NCBI RefSeq assembly: GCF_008373755.1
Contig: NZ_VUJV01000001.1
Span: 248,001 to 312,000 of the forward strand
Origin: Nocardioides humilatus
Lineage (GTDB): Bacteria > Actinomycetota > Actinomycetes > Propionibacteriales > Nocardioidaceae
Length of the DNA stretch: 64,000 nucleotides
Reading direction: 5' to 3'
Shown here: positions 1-9,700 of the stretch, piece by piece
Layout: every line of letters starts with the position of its first letter
Numbering within the stretch: the first letter of the stretch is position 1
Notes under the pieces: model-generated
Databases searched by the model: none
Told to the model about the DNA's origin: nothing
Seen by the model: only the letters and a program-made list of their open reading frames with translations
Program-made: the position numbers and the translations under genes

Positions 1-476
1 AGCGCCCCGAGGACCTCCTCGACCCGAGCCGACCCACCCGTCTTCGAGATCGGGATCGTGGCGGGAATGTCTGCCCCGTCCGTGACAGAGCCCTCCGGGC
101 GGACCAGCTCGACGTACCACTCGCCGAGCAGGCTGCTGCGCCGCACCCGCGCCTCGACGTCGGCCGGCAGGTCCAGGTCGCTCCGCACCGTGCAGGTCAC
201 GACGGCCGTCCAGGTGTCCTGGTCGACGTCGATCTTCTCGACCCGGCCCACAGCGACGTTGTTGAGCTTGACCGTCGACTTCGGGACCAAGCCCTCGACC
301 GACTCGAAGTGGATCGTCACGCTCGTCGGGTCGTCCCCGACGTCCGCACCACCGGGGAGGGGCAGGTCGTAGGCGCCGTTCTCGAGGAGGCCGCAGGCCG
401 TCGTACCTGACATCAGCAGGAGCCCGGCCAGGGCGATCCCGCCCCGCCGCACGAGCCGCCTCACCGGGCCGGTCAC
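1..476 (-). CDS. mceE: Mce family lipoprotein (MceE-type), partial at the window edge
   Basis: About 158 N-terminal residues are visible; the rest lies left of position 1. It starts at GTG 474-476, chosen because GTGA overlaps the TGA of the upstream mceD gene by 4 bp. The N-terminus is basic, then hydrophobic (GIALAGLLLM), and ends at Cys28 in a relaxed lipobox (GTTAC), so it is probably a lipoprotein. An MCE/MlaD domain follows (VTIHFESVEGL, then VKLNNVAVGRVEKI). It is the fifth mce gene after yrbEA, and in actinobacterial mce operons this slot is normally the lipoprotein that caps the Mce tunnel or shuttle. It should act with the neighbouring Mce proteins in importing a hydrophobic substrate; the substrate is not evident. 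Confidence 0.85.
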   Translation of the reverse strand, partial: MTGPVRRLVRRGGIALAGLLLMSGTTACGLLENGAYDLPLPGGADVGDDPTSVTIHFESVEGLVPKSTVKLNNVAVGRVEKIDVDQDTWTAVVTCTVRSDLDLPADVEARVRRSSLLGEWYVELVRPEGSVTDGADIPATIPISKTGGSARVEEVLGA

Positions 477-1591
477 TGGACACCTCCCTGCATCGCGGCG
501 AGCAGCTCGGCCAGGGTCGGGATCGATCCGCCCAGGGAGCCCACCGTGTTCGAGCACAGCGAGAGCAGGGCCGGAGGCACGTCGCCCGGGGCACCGCGCG
601 CGAGCAGCTCGCAGAGGAAGGCGCCCGGGGCGAGGCTCAGCTCGTTGACGTCCATCCTGACGTCGAGCGTCCCGCCGGCGGCGTCGTAGGCGTTGAGCAG
701 GTTGCCGAGACCGGCCGGAGCCTCGTCGAAGATCGAACCGAGGATCTGGCGGTTGCGCACCAGCACCTTGGTCACCCGGGTCAGCTGCGAGACGTTGTGA
801 CGCACCAGCTCGCGGTTGTCGCGCACGAAGCCTGCGACGTCGTCGAGCGTGACCGCGAGCTGCTGCAGCGCTGCGCCCAGCTCGCCGCGGTCGGTGGCCA
901 GGAAGCCCGACACCGTGGCGAGCTGTCGGTTGAGGTGCCGCACGCCGGCGTCGTTACCGGCAAGCGTGGAGGTGAAGGTCTGGAGGCCGCGCACCGTCCC
1001 GGTGATGTCCTCGCGGGAGCCCGCGAGTGTCCCCGACGCGTCGGCGAGCCCGCTGATGGCGGCGGCCAGACTGTCGCCGTTGCCGTCGAGGTTGCTGGCC
1101 AAGACGTCGAGCGCGCGGGTGAGCGAGCCGCGCTTGTTGGCGCCGTCCGGCCCGAGCGCCGAGGTCAGCTCCTGCGCGCTGCTGTAGAGGTCGTTGATGT
1201 CGAGCGGCACCTGGCTGCGCTCGACCGGGATCACCGCGCCGTCCGCGAGCCGTGGCCCGCTCTCGTAGGCGGGCGCGAGCTCGATGCTCCGGCCGCTGAT
1301 GAGGCTCGGCGAGACCTGGAAGGCCTGGACGTCGGCGGGCAGCGTCACGTCGCTGTCGAGGTTCAGCACCACCTTCACCCGGCCGGGCTCGGGCGTGACC
1401 GACTCGACCGTGCCGACCGGGACGCCGAGCACCTGGACCGGGTTGCCCTCGTAGACGGCACTGGCCGAGGAGAAGTAGACGGTGATCTTGGTGTCGCCGC
1501 CGCGCGTGCCCTGCCAGGCGAACGCCGCGGCCACCAGGCCCACGACCAGGACGACGACCGCCGCGCGTGATCCGCGGATCCTGGCGATCAT
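473..1591 (-). CDS. mceD: Mce family protein (MceD-type)
   Basis: 372 residues. An N-terminal anchor segment (AAVVVLVVGLVAAAFAW) precedes an MCE/MlaD domain at about residues 35-115 (KITVYFSSASAVYEG, VQVLGVPVGTVESV). The helical C-terminal part has few charged gaps and resembles the tunnel-forming region of Mce proteins. A Cys pair near the C-terminus (FLCEL, LLSLCSN) may be disulphide bonded. The ATG at 1589-1591 overlaps the stop of mceC by 3 bp, and the stop overlaps the GTG of mceE, so translation is coupled along the operon. It is expected to be an extracytoplasmic subunit of an ABC-type lipid or sterol importer energised through YrbE. Assignment as D rests on operon position. Confidence 0.88.
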   Translation of the reverse strand: MIARIRGSRAAVVVLVVGLVAAAFAWQGTRGGDTKITVYFSSASAVYEGNPVQVLGVPVGTVESVTPEPGRVKVVLNLDSDVTLPADVQAFQVSPSLISGRSIELAPAYESGPRLADGAVIPVERSQVPLDINDLYSSAQELTSALGPDGANKRGSLTRALDVLASNLDGNGDSLAAAISGLADASGTLAGSREDITGTVRGLQTFTSTLAGNDAGVRHLNRQLATVSGFLATDRGELGAALQQLAVTLDDVAGFVRDNRELVRHNVSQLTRVTKVLVRNRQILGSIFDEAPAGLGNLLNAYDAAGGTLDVRMDVNELSLAPGAFLCELLARGAPGDVPPALLSLCSNTVGSLGGSIPTLAELLAAMQGGVQ

Positions 1592-2574
1592 GACGCCTCA
1601 CAACCTTCGGTGTTGGCTCCGGCGAGCGGCAGCGGCAGGAGGCCGCAGACGTAGGCGTCGAACCACCGCCCCACGCCGACGGTGTTGGTGAAGAGGTGCA
1701 CGTAGGGCCCCAACGCCTTGATGCCCGCGTCGAGCTCGTCCTCGTTGGCGGCGAGCACGTCGGCGACCTCCGCCAGGTGGGTGAGCGCCGGCCGCAGCGC
1801 GGCCTGGTTGTCGTCGATCAGACCGCTGAGCTGGACGCCCAGGTCTCGCGTCCCCTCGAGGAGGGCGTGGATCGCCTGCCTCCGCCGGGTCAGCTCGTCC
1901 AGGAGCGGATTCATGTCCTGGATCAGCTGCGCGACCTGCTCGTCGCGGTCCGCCACCGTGCCGGCGACCACGTCGGCGCGCTGGAGCAGCTGGGCCAGCC
2001 CGTCGTTGCGACGGGTGATCGTGGTCGACAGGCGGGTGAGGCCGTCGAACGCCGCCTTCACGTCGTCCGGGGTGTCGGAGAACGTGTCGGAGAGGGCGTC
2101 GAGCGAGGTCGCCAGCCGGTCGACGTCGATCTCCCCGACCGTCTGCGACAGCTTGTTGATCGCCGGGATGATGTCGTACGGCGTCTCGGTGCGCTCGAGC
2201 GGGATCACCCCGCCGTCGCCGAGCTCGTCGTCGCCGCTCGGCTCGATCGCGAGGTAGCGCTGCCCGAGCAGGGTGTTGAGCTGGACCGAGGCGCTCGACT
2301 CGTCGCCGATCCACGCGTCGTCGATCTTGAAGGCCACCTCGACGACCTGGCCGTGGAGCTCGACCTCCTTGACGCGCCCGACGACCACGCCCGCGACCTT
2401 GACCGGGTTGCCCGCCCGGATGCCCGCTGCGTTGCTGAACTCGGCCCGGTAGGTCGCACCGCCGCCGATCAGCGGCAACTTGTCGGTGTTGTAGGCGGCG
2501 AGCACCAGCACGGCGAGGACCACGCTGCCGATCAGCGCGACCGGGATCGGGTTGCGGCTCTGGAACGACTTCAC
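1588..2574 (-). CDS. mceC: Mce family protein (MceC-type)
   Basis: 328 residues from GTG 2572-2574, preferred because it gives the 4-bp GTGA overlap with the mceB stop and a GAGAGG Shine-Dalgarno 8 nt upstream; an in-frame GTG three codons earlier (2583) is possible. An N-terminal membrane anchor (PVALIGSVVLAVLVLAAY) is followed by an MCE domain (YRAEFSNAAGIRAG, VKVAGVVVGRVKEV) and a long helical region. The C-terminal segment carries two Cys (YVCGLLPL, EGCEAS), a pattern shared with the sister Mce proteins here. It is a subunit of the Mce importer and has no catalytic motif. Confidence 0.88.
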   Translation of the reverse strand: MKSFQSRNPIPVALIGSVVLAVLVLAAYNTDKLPLIGGGATYRAEFSNAAGIRAGNPVKVAGVVVGRVKEVELHGQVVEVAFKIDDAWIGDESSASVQLNTLLGQRYLAIEPSGDDELGDGGVIPLERTETPYDIIPAINKLSQTVGEIDVDRLATSLDALSDTFSDTPDDVKAAFDGLTRLSTTITRRNDGLAQLLQRADVVAGTVADRDEQVAQLIQDMNPLLDELTRRRQAIHALLEGTRDLGVQLSGLIDDNQAALRPALTHLAEVADVLAANEDELDAGIKALGPYVHLFTNTVGVGRWFDAYVCGLLPLPLAGANTEGCEAS

Positions 2575-3593
2575 GACGAGCACCTCTCGGCGTTGTTGAC
2601 GTACGGCGTCACTCCGGCGCGGCCGCCGTCCGAAGCGAACGAGCCACCCATGCTGCAGAGGTAGAACTGGAACCAGGAGCCGTAGCTGGCCGTGCGGTCG
2701 ACCCGGTTGAGGAGCGGCCCGATCGCCTTGAGCTCCTCGTCGATCGCGCCCTTGCCGCGGTCGAGGTGCCCGGCGAGGTCACCCAACGCCAGGATGTCGT
2801 CGCGCAGCGGAGCTCGGCCTTCGACGAGCAGCCCGGTGACGCTGTCGGTCAGCATGCTGATGGAGGAGATCGCCGTGCCCAGCGCGCTGCGGTCCTCGGA
2901 CAGCCCGCTGACGAAGCGCTGCAGCTGGAGCAGCAGGTTGGAGAGCTGACGGTCGCGCGACGAGACCGATCCCAGGACGACGTTGAGGTCGTCGATCAGC
3001 TGCCCGATCACCTGGTCGCGGTCGGCCACCGTGTTGGTGAGCGACGCCGTGTGGACGAGGAGCTGCTCGACGGTGCCGCCCTCGCCCTGGAGGGTGTGGA
3101 GCACCTCCTCGGCGAACTTGTTGACCTGCGCGGGCTCGAGCGCCTGGAAGAGCGGCCGGAACCCGCCGAAGAGGACGGTGAGGTTCAGGGCCGGTTCGGT
3201 GCGCGACTCGGGGACGGTGCTCCCCGGCTCGAGCAACGGGCCTCCCGCGTCTCGAGGCCGCTCGAGGTTGAGGTAGCGGTCGCCGATCAGGTTCTCGTAC
3301 TGGATCGCGATGCCGAGCGACGCCGGCAGCTCGATGTCCTTGTCGACGGTGAACTCGATCTCGGCGTGGCTCTTGTCGACCACCTTCACCCCGGTGACCT
3401 TGCCGACCACGACCCCGGCGATCTTGACGCTGTCGTTGGTGCCGACGCCGCTCGCGTCGGAGAAGACCGCGCGGTAGGTCTCGGTCGCACCCGTCCGACC
3501 GTTGACGATCACGAGGAGGAGCAGCCCGGTGCCCATGAGGACGACGAGCGTGTAGACGGCCAGCTTGATGAGCGGCCCCCAGATCGGCTTCAT
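2571..3593 (-). CDS. mceB: Mce family protein (MceB-type)
   Basis: 340 residues. Membrane anchor at about residues 8-30 (LAVYTLVVLMGTGLLLLVIV), MCE/MlaD domain at about 38-115 (YRAVFSDASGVGTN, VKIAGVVVGKVTGV), then a predominantly helical region and a C-terminus with paired Cys (FYLCSMGG, NAERCSS). The ATG overlaps the mceA stop by 4 bp. In double-membrane (mycolate or similar) actinobacteria, six Mce paralogues are thought to form one hydrophobic conduit between the inner-membrane YrbE permease and the outer layer. Whether this host has such a layer cannot be read here. Confidence 0.88.
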   Translation of the reverse strand: MKPIWGPLIKLAVYTLVVLMGTGLLLLVIVNGRTGATETYRAVFSDASGVGTNDSVKIAGVVVGKVTGVKVVDKSHAEIEFTVDKDIELPASLGIAIQYENLIGDRYLNLERPRDAGGPLLEPGSTVPESRTEPALNLTVLFGGFRPLFQALEPAQVNKFAEEVLHTLQGEGGTVEQLLVHTASLTNTVADRDQVIGQLIDDLNVVLGSVSSRDRQLSNLLLQLQRFVSGLSEDRSALGTAISSISMLTDSVTGLLVEGRAPLRDDILALGDLAGHLDRGKGAIDEELKAIGPLLNRVDRTASYGSWFQFYLCSMGGSFASDGGRAGVTPYVNNAERCSS

Positions 3594-4864
3594 CGCGCGC
3601 TCACCTCGCTCCCCCGCAGCAGCGGGCCGAGCAGCAGCGACGCGATGCCGGCGTCGCCGTCGACCAGTCCTCCAATGAGGTCGGCCTCCTCGGGCGACCC
3701 GGCCGGGTCGCTGAGCGGCAGGGTCGGGATCGTCGTACCACCCTCACGCCGTACGGGCGCCGGAGGAGCCACCGAGCCGTCCCGGATCGGGCCCTCCGTC
3801 GGGTACTGCGGTGCGTAGCGGACGATCTCGTAGCAACGGGGACCACGGGTGTCGAGGTAGGCCGGCTCTTCTCCCGGGCGGTACTTGCCGCGGCTGTTGG
3901 TGACCTGGAGCGTGATGTGCAGCGCTGGACGCTCGTCGCCCTTGCCGAAGATCCGGTCGACCCGCGGCACCAGGCCGGCGAGCTGCTCGATGAGGCAGGG
4001 ATACTCCGGCGCATACGTCGCCAAGGTGGTCAGCGTCGAGCGGGACACGTCCACGAGGTCGATCAGGTGCGACTCGTTGGCGCTCAGGAAGTCCTCCAGG
4101 TCGTCGCCCGCCGTCGAGAGCGAGCTGAAGAGCGAGCGGAGCTGTGCCTGCTGGTCCGCGATCGTGACGGTCGTGGTCGAGAGGTCGTCGACGGCCGCGA
4201 GGAGGTCGGGGGCGGCGTCGGAGTAGGTGCGGCTCACCCGCGCCAGCGCCTCCAGGTCGGCGGTCAGGTCGGGCAGCGAGGGGTTGAACCCGGTGAGGTA
4301 GCGCTGCAGTCGCGTGAGCGTCGCACCGAGCTCGGCGCCCCTCCCCTCCAGGGCCGTCGAGACGGCGTTGAGGGTCGAGGCGACCTTCTGCGGCGGGAGC
4401 ACCCGGAGTACGGCGAGCAGGTGGTCGAGCGCGCCCTCGAGGGTGGCGCTGGTGGCACTGGTGTCGCGCTGGATCTCGTCGCCGGCCTCGACGTGCTCGG
4501 CGGCCGCAGTGCTCGGCACGACCAGGTCGACGTAGTCCTGACCGACCAAGGTCTTGGGCAGGATCCGCGCCACGGTGTTCTTGGGCACAAGGTGCACCTG
4601 GTCAGGCTCGAGCGCGAGCGTCAGCCGCGCGCCACGCGAGCTCGGCTCGATCTTCTCGACGGTGCCGACGACCGCACCGCGCAGCTTGACCTGGGCGCCG
4701 ACGCTGAGCTGATTGCCTGCGTCGGGCACGTAGAGGGTCACCTCGGTCGTCGAGGCGAAGGCGCCGCGGTAGTCAGCGACCGCGGCCACGGCGAGAGCCG
4801 CGAGCACGAGCAGCAGGCAGAAGCCGGCCAGCGGGAGCCGGATGGACTCGAGTCGTGCGGCCAT
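3590..4864 (-). CDS. mceA: Mce family protein (MceA-type)
   Basis: 424 residues, the longest Mce subunit here and the first after the permeases. N-terminal hydrophobic anchor (FCLLLVLAALAVAAVA), MCE domain at about 35-120 (VTLYVPDAGNQLSVG, VKLRGAVVGTVEKI), a long helical stretch, and a C-terminal Pro-rich tail. ATG 4862-4864 shares one base with the yrbEB stop (TGATG), so its expression is coupled to the permease. It is expected to contribute to substrate capture and the channel of the importer. Confidence 0.88.
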   Translation of the reverse strand: MAARLESIRLPLAGFCLLLVLAALAVAAVADYRGAFASTTEVTLYVPDAGNQLSVGAQVKLRGAVVGTVEKIEPSSRGARLTLALEPDQVHLVPKNTVARILPKTLVGQDYVDLVVPSTAAAEHVEAGDEIQRDTSATSATLEGALDHLLAVLRVLPPQKVASTLNAVSTALEGRGAELGATLTRLQRYLTGFNPSLPDLTADLEALARVSRTYSDAAPDLLAAVDDLSTTTVTIADQQAQLRSLFSSLSTAGDDLEDFLSANESHLIDLVDVSRSTLTTLATYAPEYPCLIEQLAGLVPRVDRIFGKGDERPALHITLQVTNSRGKYRPGEEPAYLDTRGPRCYEIVRYAPQYPTEGPIRDGSVAPPAPVRREGGTTIPTLPLSDPAGSPEEADLIGGLVDGDAGIASLLLGPLLRGSEVSAR

Positions 4865-5700
4865 CAGGCGACCGTCACCGAGGGAGCGGTCCCGAACAGG
4901 ACGAGGGTCAGGAAGAAGTCGAGGATGCCGATGCCGGCCAGCGACAACCGGACCGCACGCCCGACGGCGACGCCCACACCGGCGGGGCCACCGCTCGCGC
5001 GGTAGCCGTAGTAGCAGTGCACCAACATGACCATGAAGGCGAACGCGAGGGTCTTGAGGAACGACAGGAGCACGTCGCCCGGTGGCAGGAACAGGTGGAA
5101 GTAGTGGTCGTAGGTGCCGGCGGACAAGCCGTTGACGTAGACCACGTTGAGGCGCGCCGACAGGTAGGAGGCGAGGATCCCGACGACGTAGAGCGGGATC
5201 ACGGCGATCGAGCCGGCGATCACGCGCGTCGTGATGAGGAAGGGCACGCTCGGCACCGCCATCACCTCGAGCGCGTCGATCTCCTCAGAGATCCGCTGCG
5301 CCCCGATCTCGGCGGTGAACCCCGCCCCGACCGTCGCGGTCAGCGCGATGCCGGCGACCAGCGGCGCGATGTCGCGGGTGTTGAAGAACGCGGTGATGAA
5401 GCCGGTCAGCGCAGAGGCTCCGAGGGTGTCGAGGCCGCGGAAGCCCTGGAGCCCCACGAGGCTGCCGACGAAGAGAGACAGCGCGAACATGACGCCCGCC
5501 GTACCAGCGATGACGGCGAGTCCCCCGCTGCCGAAGGTCGTCGTCCCGAGCAGCCGGAAGATCTCCTTGCGGTAGTGCCGCACCGCGTGGGGGACGCCGC
5601 GCAGCGTCTTGGCGTAGAGGGAGAGCTGGTCGCCGAGGTCGGTCAGTGACCGCACGGCCGCCGTCCCCGAGCGACGGACCCAGGCATCGATGGCGCTCAT
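4864..5700 (-). CDS. yrbEB: MlaE/YrbE-type ABC transporter permease (YrbEB)
   Basis: 278 residues with about five to six hydrophobic segments (for example AVIAGTAGVMFALSLFVGSL, IAVIPLYVVGILASYLS). It belongs to the MlaE/YrbE permease family: the conserved cytoplasmic loop has EEIDALEVMAVP, the EQ-loop-like element that contacts the MceG/MlaF ATPase. It is the second of the paired permeases and lies 3 nt after yrbEA. It forms the inner-membrane part of the Mce importer. No mceG ATPase gene is visible in the window; these are usually encoded elsewhere. Confidence 0.9.
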   Translation of the reverse strand: MSAIDAWVRRSGTAAVRSLTDLGDQLSLYAKTLRGVPHAVRHYRKEIFRLLGTTTFGSGGLAVIAGTAGVMFALSLFVGSLVGLQGFRGLDTLGASALTGFITAFFNTRDIAPLVAGIALTATVGAGFTAEIGAQRISEEIDALEVMAVPSVPFLITTRVIAGSIAVIPLYVVGILASYLSARLNVVYVNGLSAGTYDHYFHLFLPPGDVLLSFLKTLAFAFMVMLVHCYYGYRASGGPAGVGVAVGRAVRLSLAGIGILDFFLTLVLFGTAPSVTVA

Positions 5701-5703
5701 GGA

Positions 5704-6504
5704 TCACAGCCCCTTCGGCGGCACGACGAGCAGGTACACCTGCGTCATGACCAGGTTGATCATGTAGACGGAGATGAACGAGATGACCACCGTCTGGTTC
5801 ACGGCGTCGCCGACGCCCTTGGCCCCCGGTGGCGGGTTCAGGCCCCGGTAGGCGGCGACGATCCCGGCGACGAAACCGAAGACGATCGCCTTGAGCTCGC
5901 TGACGAAGATGTCGGGCGCCTGGGCCAGCAGGTTGAAGCTGCTGATGTAGGCACCCGGGGTGCCGCCCTGCACGATGACGTTGAAGAAGTAGCCACCGGC
6001 CACGCCGACGACCGACGCCAGGCCGTTGAGCACCGCGGCGACGTACATCATGGCGAGCACGCGCGGTACGACGAGCCGCTTGACCGGGTCGATGCCGAGC
6101 ACCCGCATCGCGTCGATCTCCTCGCGGATGGTCCGTGCGCCCAAGTCGGCGGCGATCGCGCTTCCCCCTGCACCCGAGATCAGCAGGGCCGTGACGATCG
6201 GCGCGGCCTGCTGGGTGATCGCGAGGACGCCGCCTGCACCCGTGGCCGAGGCGGCGCCGAACTGGTCGAGGAGCTGGTAGAGCAGCAGCGAGATGGTCGC
6301 GCCGAAGGGGATGGCGAAGAGCGCCGTCGGGAGCGACGAGACCCGAGCGATGAACCACGCCTGCTCGAGGAACTCGCGGACCTGGAAGGGGCGCTTGCAG
6401 GAGTAGACGAGGACGTCCAGCCCGAGAGAGAACAGACGTCCGGTGTGCACCAGCGCCATCCGTCCGGGGAACGGGCGCGCCTCAACAGCGGTTGACGACG
6501 TCAC
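5704..6504 (-). CDS. yrbEA: MlaE/YrbE-type ABC transporter permease (YrbEA)
   Basis: 266 residues, first gene of the mce operon. GTG start at 6502-6504 with a perfect AAGGAGG about 8 nt upstream. Multiple membrane segments (LPTALFAIPFGATISLLLYQ, VVGVAGGYFFNVIVQGG) and the family EQ-loop signature REEIDAMRVLGIDPVKRLV. It pairs with YrbEB to form the permease. The upstream region holds a 7-bp-arm palindrome at 6561-6577, a candidate operator for this operon. Confidence 0.9.
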   Translation of the reverse strand: MTSSTAVEARPFPGRMALVHTGRLFSLGLDVLVYSCKRPFQVREFLEQAWFIARVSSLPTALFAIPFGATISLLLYQLLDQFGAASATGAGGVLAITQQAAPIVTALLISGAGGSAIAADLGARTIREEIDAMRVLGIDPVKRLVVPRVLAMMYVAAVLNGLASVVGVAGGYFFNVIVQGGTPGAYISSFNLLAQAPDIFVSELKAIVFGFVAGIVAAYRGLNPPPGAKGVGDAVNQTVVISFISVYMINLVMTQVYLLVVPPKGL

Positions 6505-6560
6505 AGGGGGAACCTCCTTGGGAGCACCCCCGAAGTTAGGTGCGGTGTGACCGCCGTCTC

Positions 6561-6577
6561 TTGGTCTCTCAGACCAA
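6561..6577. promoter_or_regulatory. Candidate GntR/FadR-type operator upstream of the mce operon
   Basis: Perfect inverted repeat TTGGTCT-ctc-AGACCAA, centred about 65 bp upstream of the yrbEA start and about 160 bp upstream of the divergent FG-GAP gene. The TGGTC...GACCA arms resemble boxes of the FadR subfamily of GntR regulators, and mycobacterial Mce1R belongs to that family. The spacing (5 nt between TGGTC and GACCA) is wider than the classical FadR box, so the assignment is tentative. Confidence 0.45.
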
Positions 6578-6730
6578 TGTCAGTCCCCCACGTCGTGCTT
6601 TCGCACAAAGCCGGTCGCGCCGCGACACATCATCCTCAGGGTGGATGTCGAGCCGATCCAGCGCTGGCACCCTATGAGCAGCATCGCGCGCCGACGGGAC
6701 GGCCAGACTCCAACCGAAATGGAATCGCTC

Positions 6731-9700
6731 ATGAACCTGGCGTGTGTCGACAAGGGCCGGCGGAGGTCGGCAGTTCTGGTGGCGGGGCTCGTGGCGACGC
6801 TGGTGGCGCTGGGCGCTGCCCCGGCGGACGCGTCGCAGCGTCGGTTCACCCCTCCGACGTCCTACTCGACCGAGTCTTCGCAGCCGTTCTCGATCGCCTC
6901 CGGCGACATCAACGGCGATGGCGATCCCGACGTCGTCACCTCCCAGGAGGCCGGCGTCTCGATCCTGCTCGGCAACGGTGACGGCACGTTCGCCGGTGCG
7001 ACCCAGACCCCGTGCATGTCGGGAGCACCGGACGCCGTAGCGCTGGCTGACCTGGACGGCGACGGCGACCTGGATCTGATCGTCGGGCGAGGCGGCGGGC
7101 TGCACTGCGGCGACGCGAACACGAGCTCGGGCGTGTCGGTCCTGCTGGGCAACGGAGACGGCACCTTCGGCGCTGAGCTCAGATATCCGGCGGGACACAC
7201 CCCCGACGACGTGGTCACCGGCTTTTTCAACGACGACGCCATCCCCGATGTGGTGGTCGCCGACTACGGAGCCGACACCGTGACGGTCCTCCTCGGCAAC
7301 GGGGACGGCACCCTTGCCGCGGCGACCCACTTCCCTGCCGGCGACACCGCGATCGCACTTGCCGTCGGTGACCTGACCGGAGATGGCCACACCGACATCG
7401 TGGTGGCGAACTACGGATCCGGAGGAGGAGTGTCGATCCTGCGCGGCAACGGCGACGGCACCTTTGCCGCGCCGACCCATGTCACCATCGGCGCGGCCAG
7501 CAATCCCTACGCCACGACGCTCGCGCTCGCCGACCTCGACGAGGACGGCAACCTGGATCTCGTCACCGCAGCCGGAGTCGGCGTGGTCTCTGGCTCCGCC
7601 TCGATCCTGCTCGGCAACGGCGACGGCAGCTTCGGGACCGCGGACAACCACGATCTGCCGACCTCGTCACCGCGCAGCCTGACGGCGACCGACCTGGACG
7701 GCGACGGCCACCAAGACCTCGCTGTCGCGGGCGGCAACTACGGGAGCGGGGTGTCCGTGCTGTTCGGTGACGGCGACGGCGACCTCTCGAAGGCGACGCG
7801 CTACAACGGCGGCAGCACCGACCTCACCGTGGACGACTTCGACACCGACGGACGTCCCGACCTCGCGTCGGTGGACTACCAGAGCCACACCGTGTCCGTC
7901 CTGCTCGGCTACGACGACATCACGGCTCCCGATACCCAGATCGCCTCCGGACCGGTGGGAGGTGAGGCGACGGCCGACGACGACCCGACCTTTGAGTTCA
8001 CCGGAGATCCCGGCGACGACGTCGATCACTTCGAGTGCAAGCTGGACTCTGACTCCTACGCCGACTGCACCTCGCCGAAGCACTACGTCGACCTCCCGCA
8101 CGGGTCGCACACCTTCTCCGTGCGCGCCGTCGACGTCGTCGGAAACGTCGATGCCACGCCGGCTGAACGCACCTGGACGGTCGGTCTCACCGCCGACCTC
8201 GGGATCGCCACGACCGACTCGGCCGACCCCGCTCCGCGAGGCGGCCAGATCACCTACACCCTCGACGTGGACAACTCCGGACCCGACTCCGCGCCGAACG
8301 TGGTCGTCGATGGCGACCTCCCCGACGGAGCGACGTTCTGGTACTTCGGCGCAAGCCCGGGTTGGGAATGCTCGAACACCACGACCTCGATCCACTGCAC
8401 CCGCGGGTCGTTGGCCGCGAGCGCCAGCTCGTCGATCGAGTATTCGGTCTTCGCTCCCAGTCAGATGGGCCAGATCACGAACAGCGCCACCGTCACCAGC
8501 GATGCCGACGACCTCGATCTCAACGACAACACCTCCGAGGAGACCACCACTCTCATCCCGGCGGCAGACCTTGGAGTGTTTGCAGATTCCTCACCGAACC
8601 CGATCGCGCCGGGCGAGGAGCTGACCTACACGGCCGAGGTGACCAACTACGGACCGGACCCGTTCGAGGGCGAGATCGAGCTCGTCGACGAGCTGCCGGC
8701 CGGGGTGACCTTCTTGAACGCCGGCGGCAACGGGTGGACCTGTGCTCACGCCGATCACACGGTGACCTGCAGCAAGTCCACCGCTCTCGCCGTCGACGCC
8801 ACCGACGACGGCCCGGTGATCGTGGTCCAGGCGCCAGAGTCCGTCGGCTACGTCCCCAACAACGTGACCGTCACGAGCTCCATGCCGGACCCGTACCTGC
8901 CCAACACGGCCTATACGGCCACGCGGGTCAACGTGCCTGTCGATCTCGCGCTGTCCATCGCAGACAGCCCGGACCCTGTTCAAGCCAACGGGTCGCTCAC
9001 CTACACCATCGACGTCAACAACCTGGGCCCCGACGACGCGACCGAGGTCGACGTCTCTGGCGAACTGCCCAGCGAGATCGCGGAGGCCAACGAGCCGGTC
9101 CCGAGCGGCGCGGGCTGGGCTTGCGCAACGTGGTACGACGGCGACACTCACCGTTGGTTCTTCCAATGCTCCCGGTCTGCCGATCTCGAGCCCGGCGCGG
9201 CGCCGTCGCTGGAGATCACGGTGACCGCCCCGAGCAATGCCCAGGAGATCCACAGCACCGCGAGAGTCTCCAGCGGCCACCCGGACCCCAGCCCGGCCAA
9301 CAACAGCGACACCGAGACGACCACCGTCCACGGGACCGATGACACCACCCCACCCGACACGCAGATCACCTCCGGCCCCGCCAACGGGGTGACGAGCGGG
9401 AGCGCCGATACTTCGTTCGACTTCGCCTCCGACCCTCCGGCCGACCTCGACCACTTCGAATGCCGGCTGGACGACGCGTCCTACACGACCTGTACCTCGC
9501 CGGCAGCCCTCACCGGCCTCACCGACGGCACTCACACCTTCTCGGTCCGGGCGGTCGACGCCGCCGGCAACACCGACCCGACACCGGCGTCGCGGACCTG
9601 GACCGTCGACAACACCCCACCCGACACCGAGATCACTTCGGGGCCCGCTGATGGGGCCATCGTGCCGAGCAGTGCCACCTACGGCTTCGCCGCCGATCCC

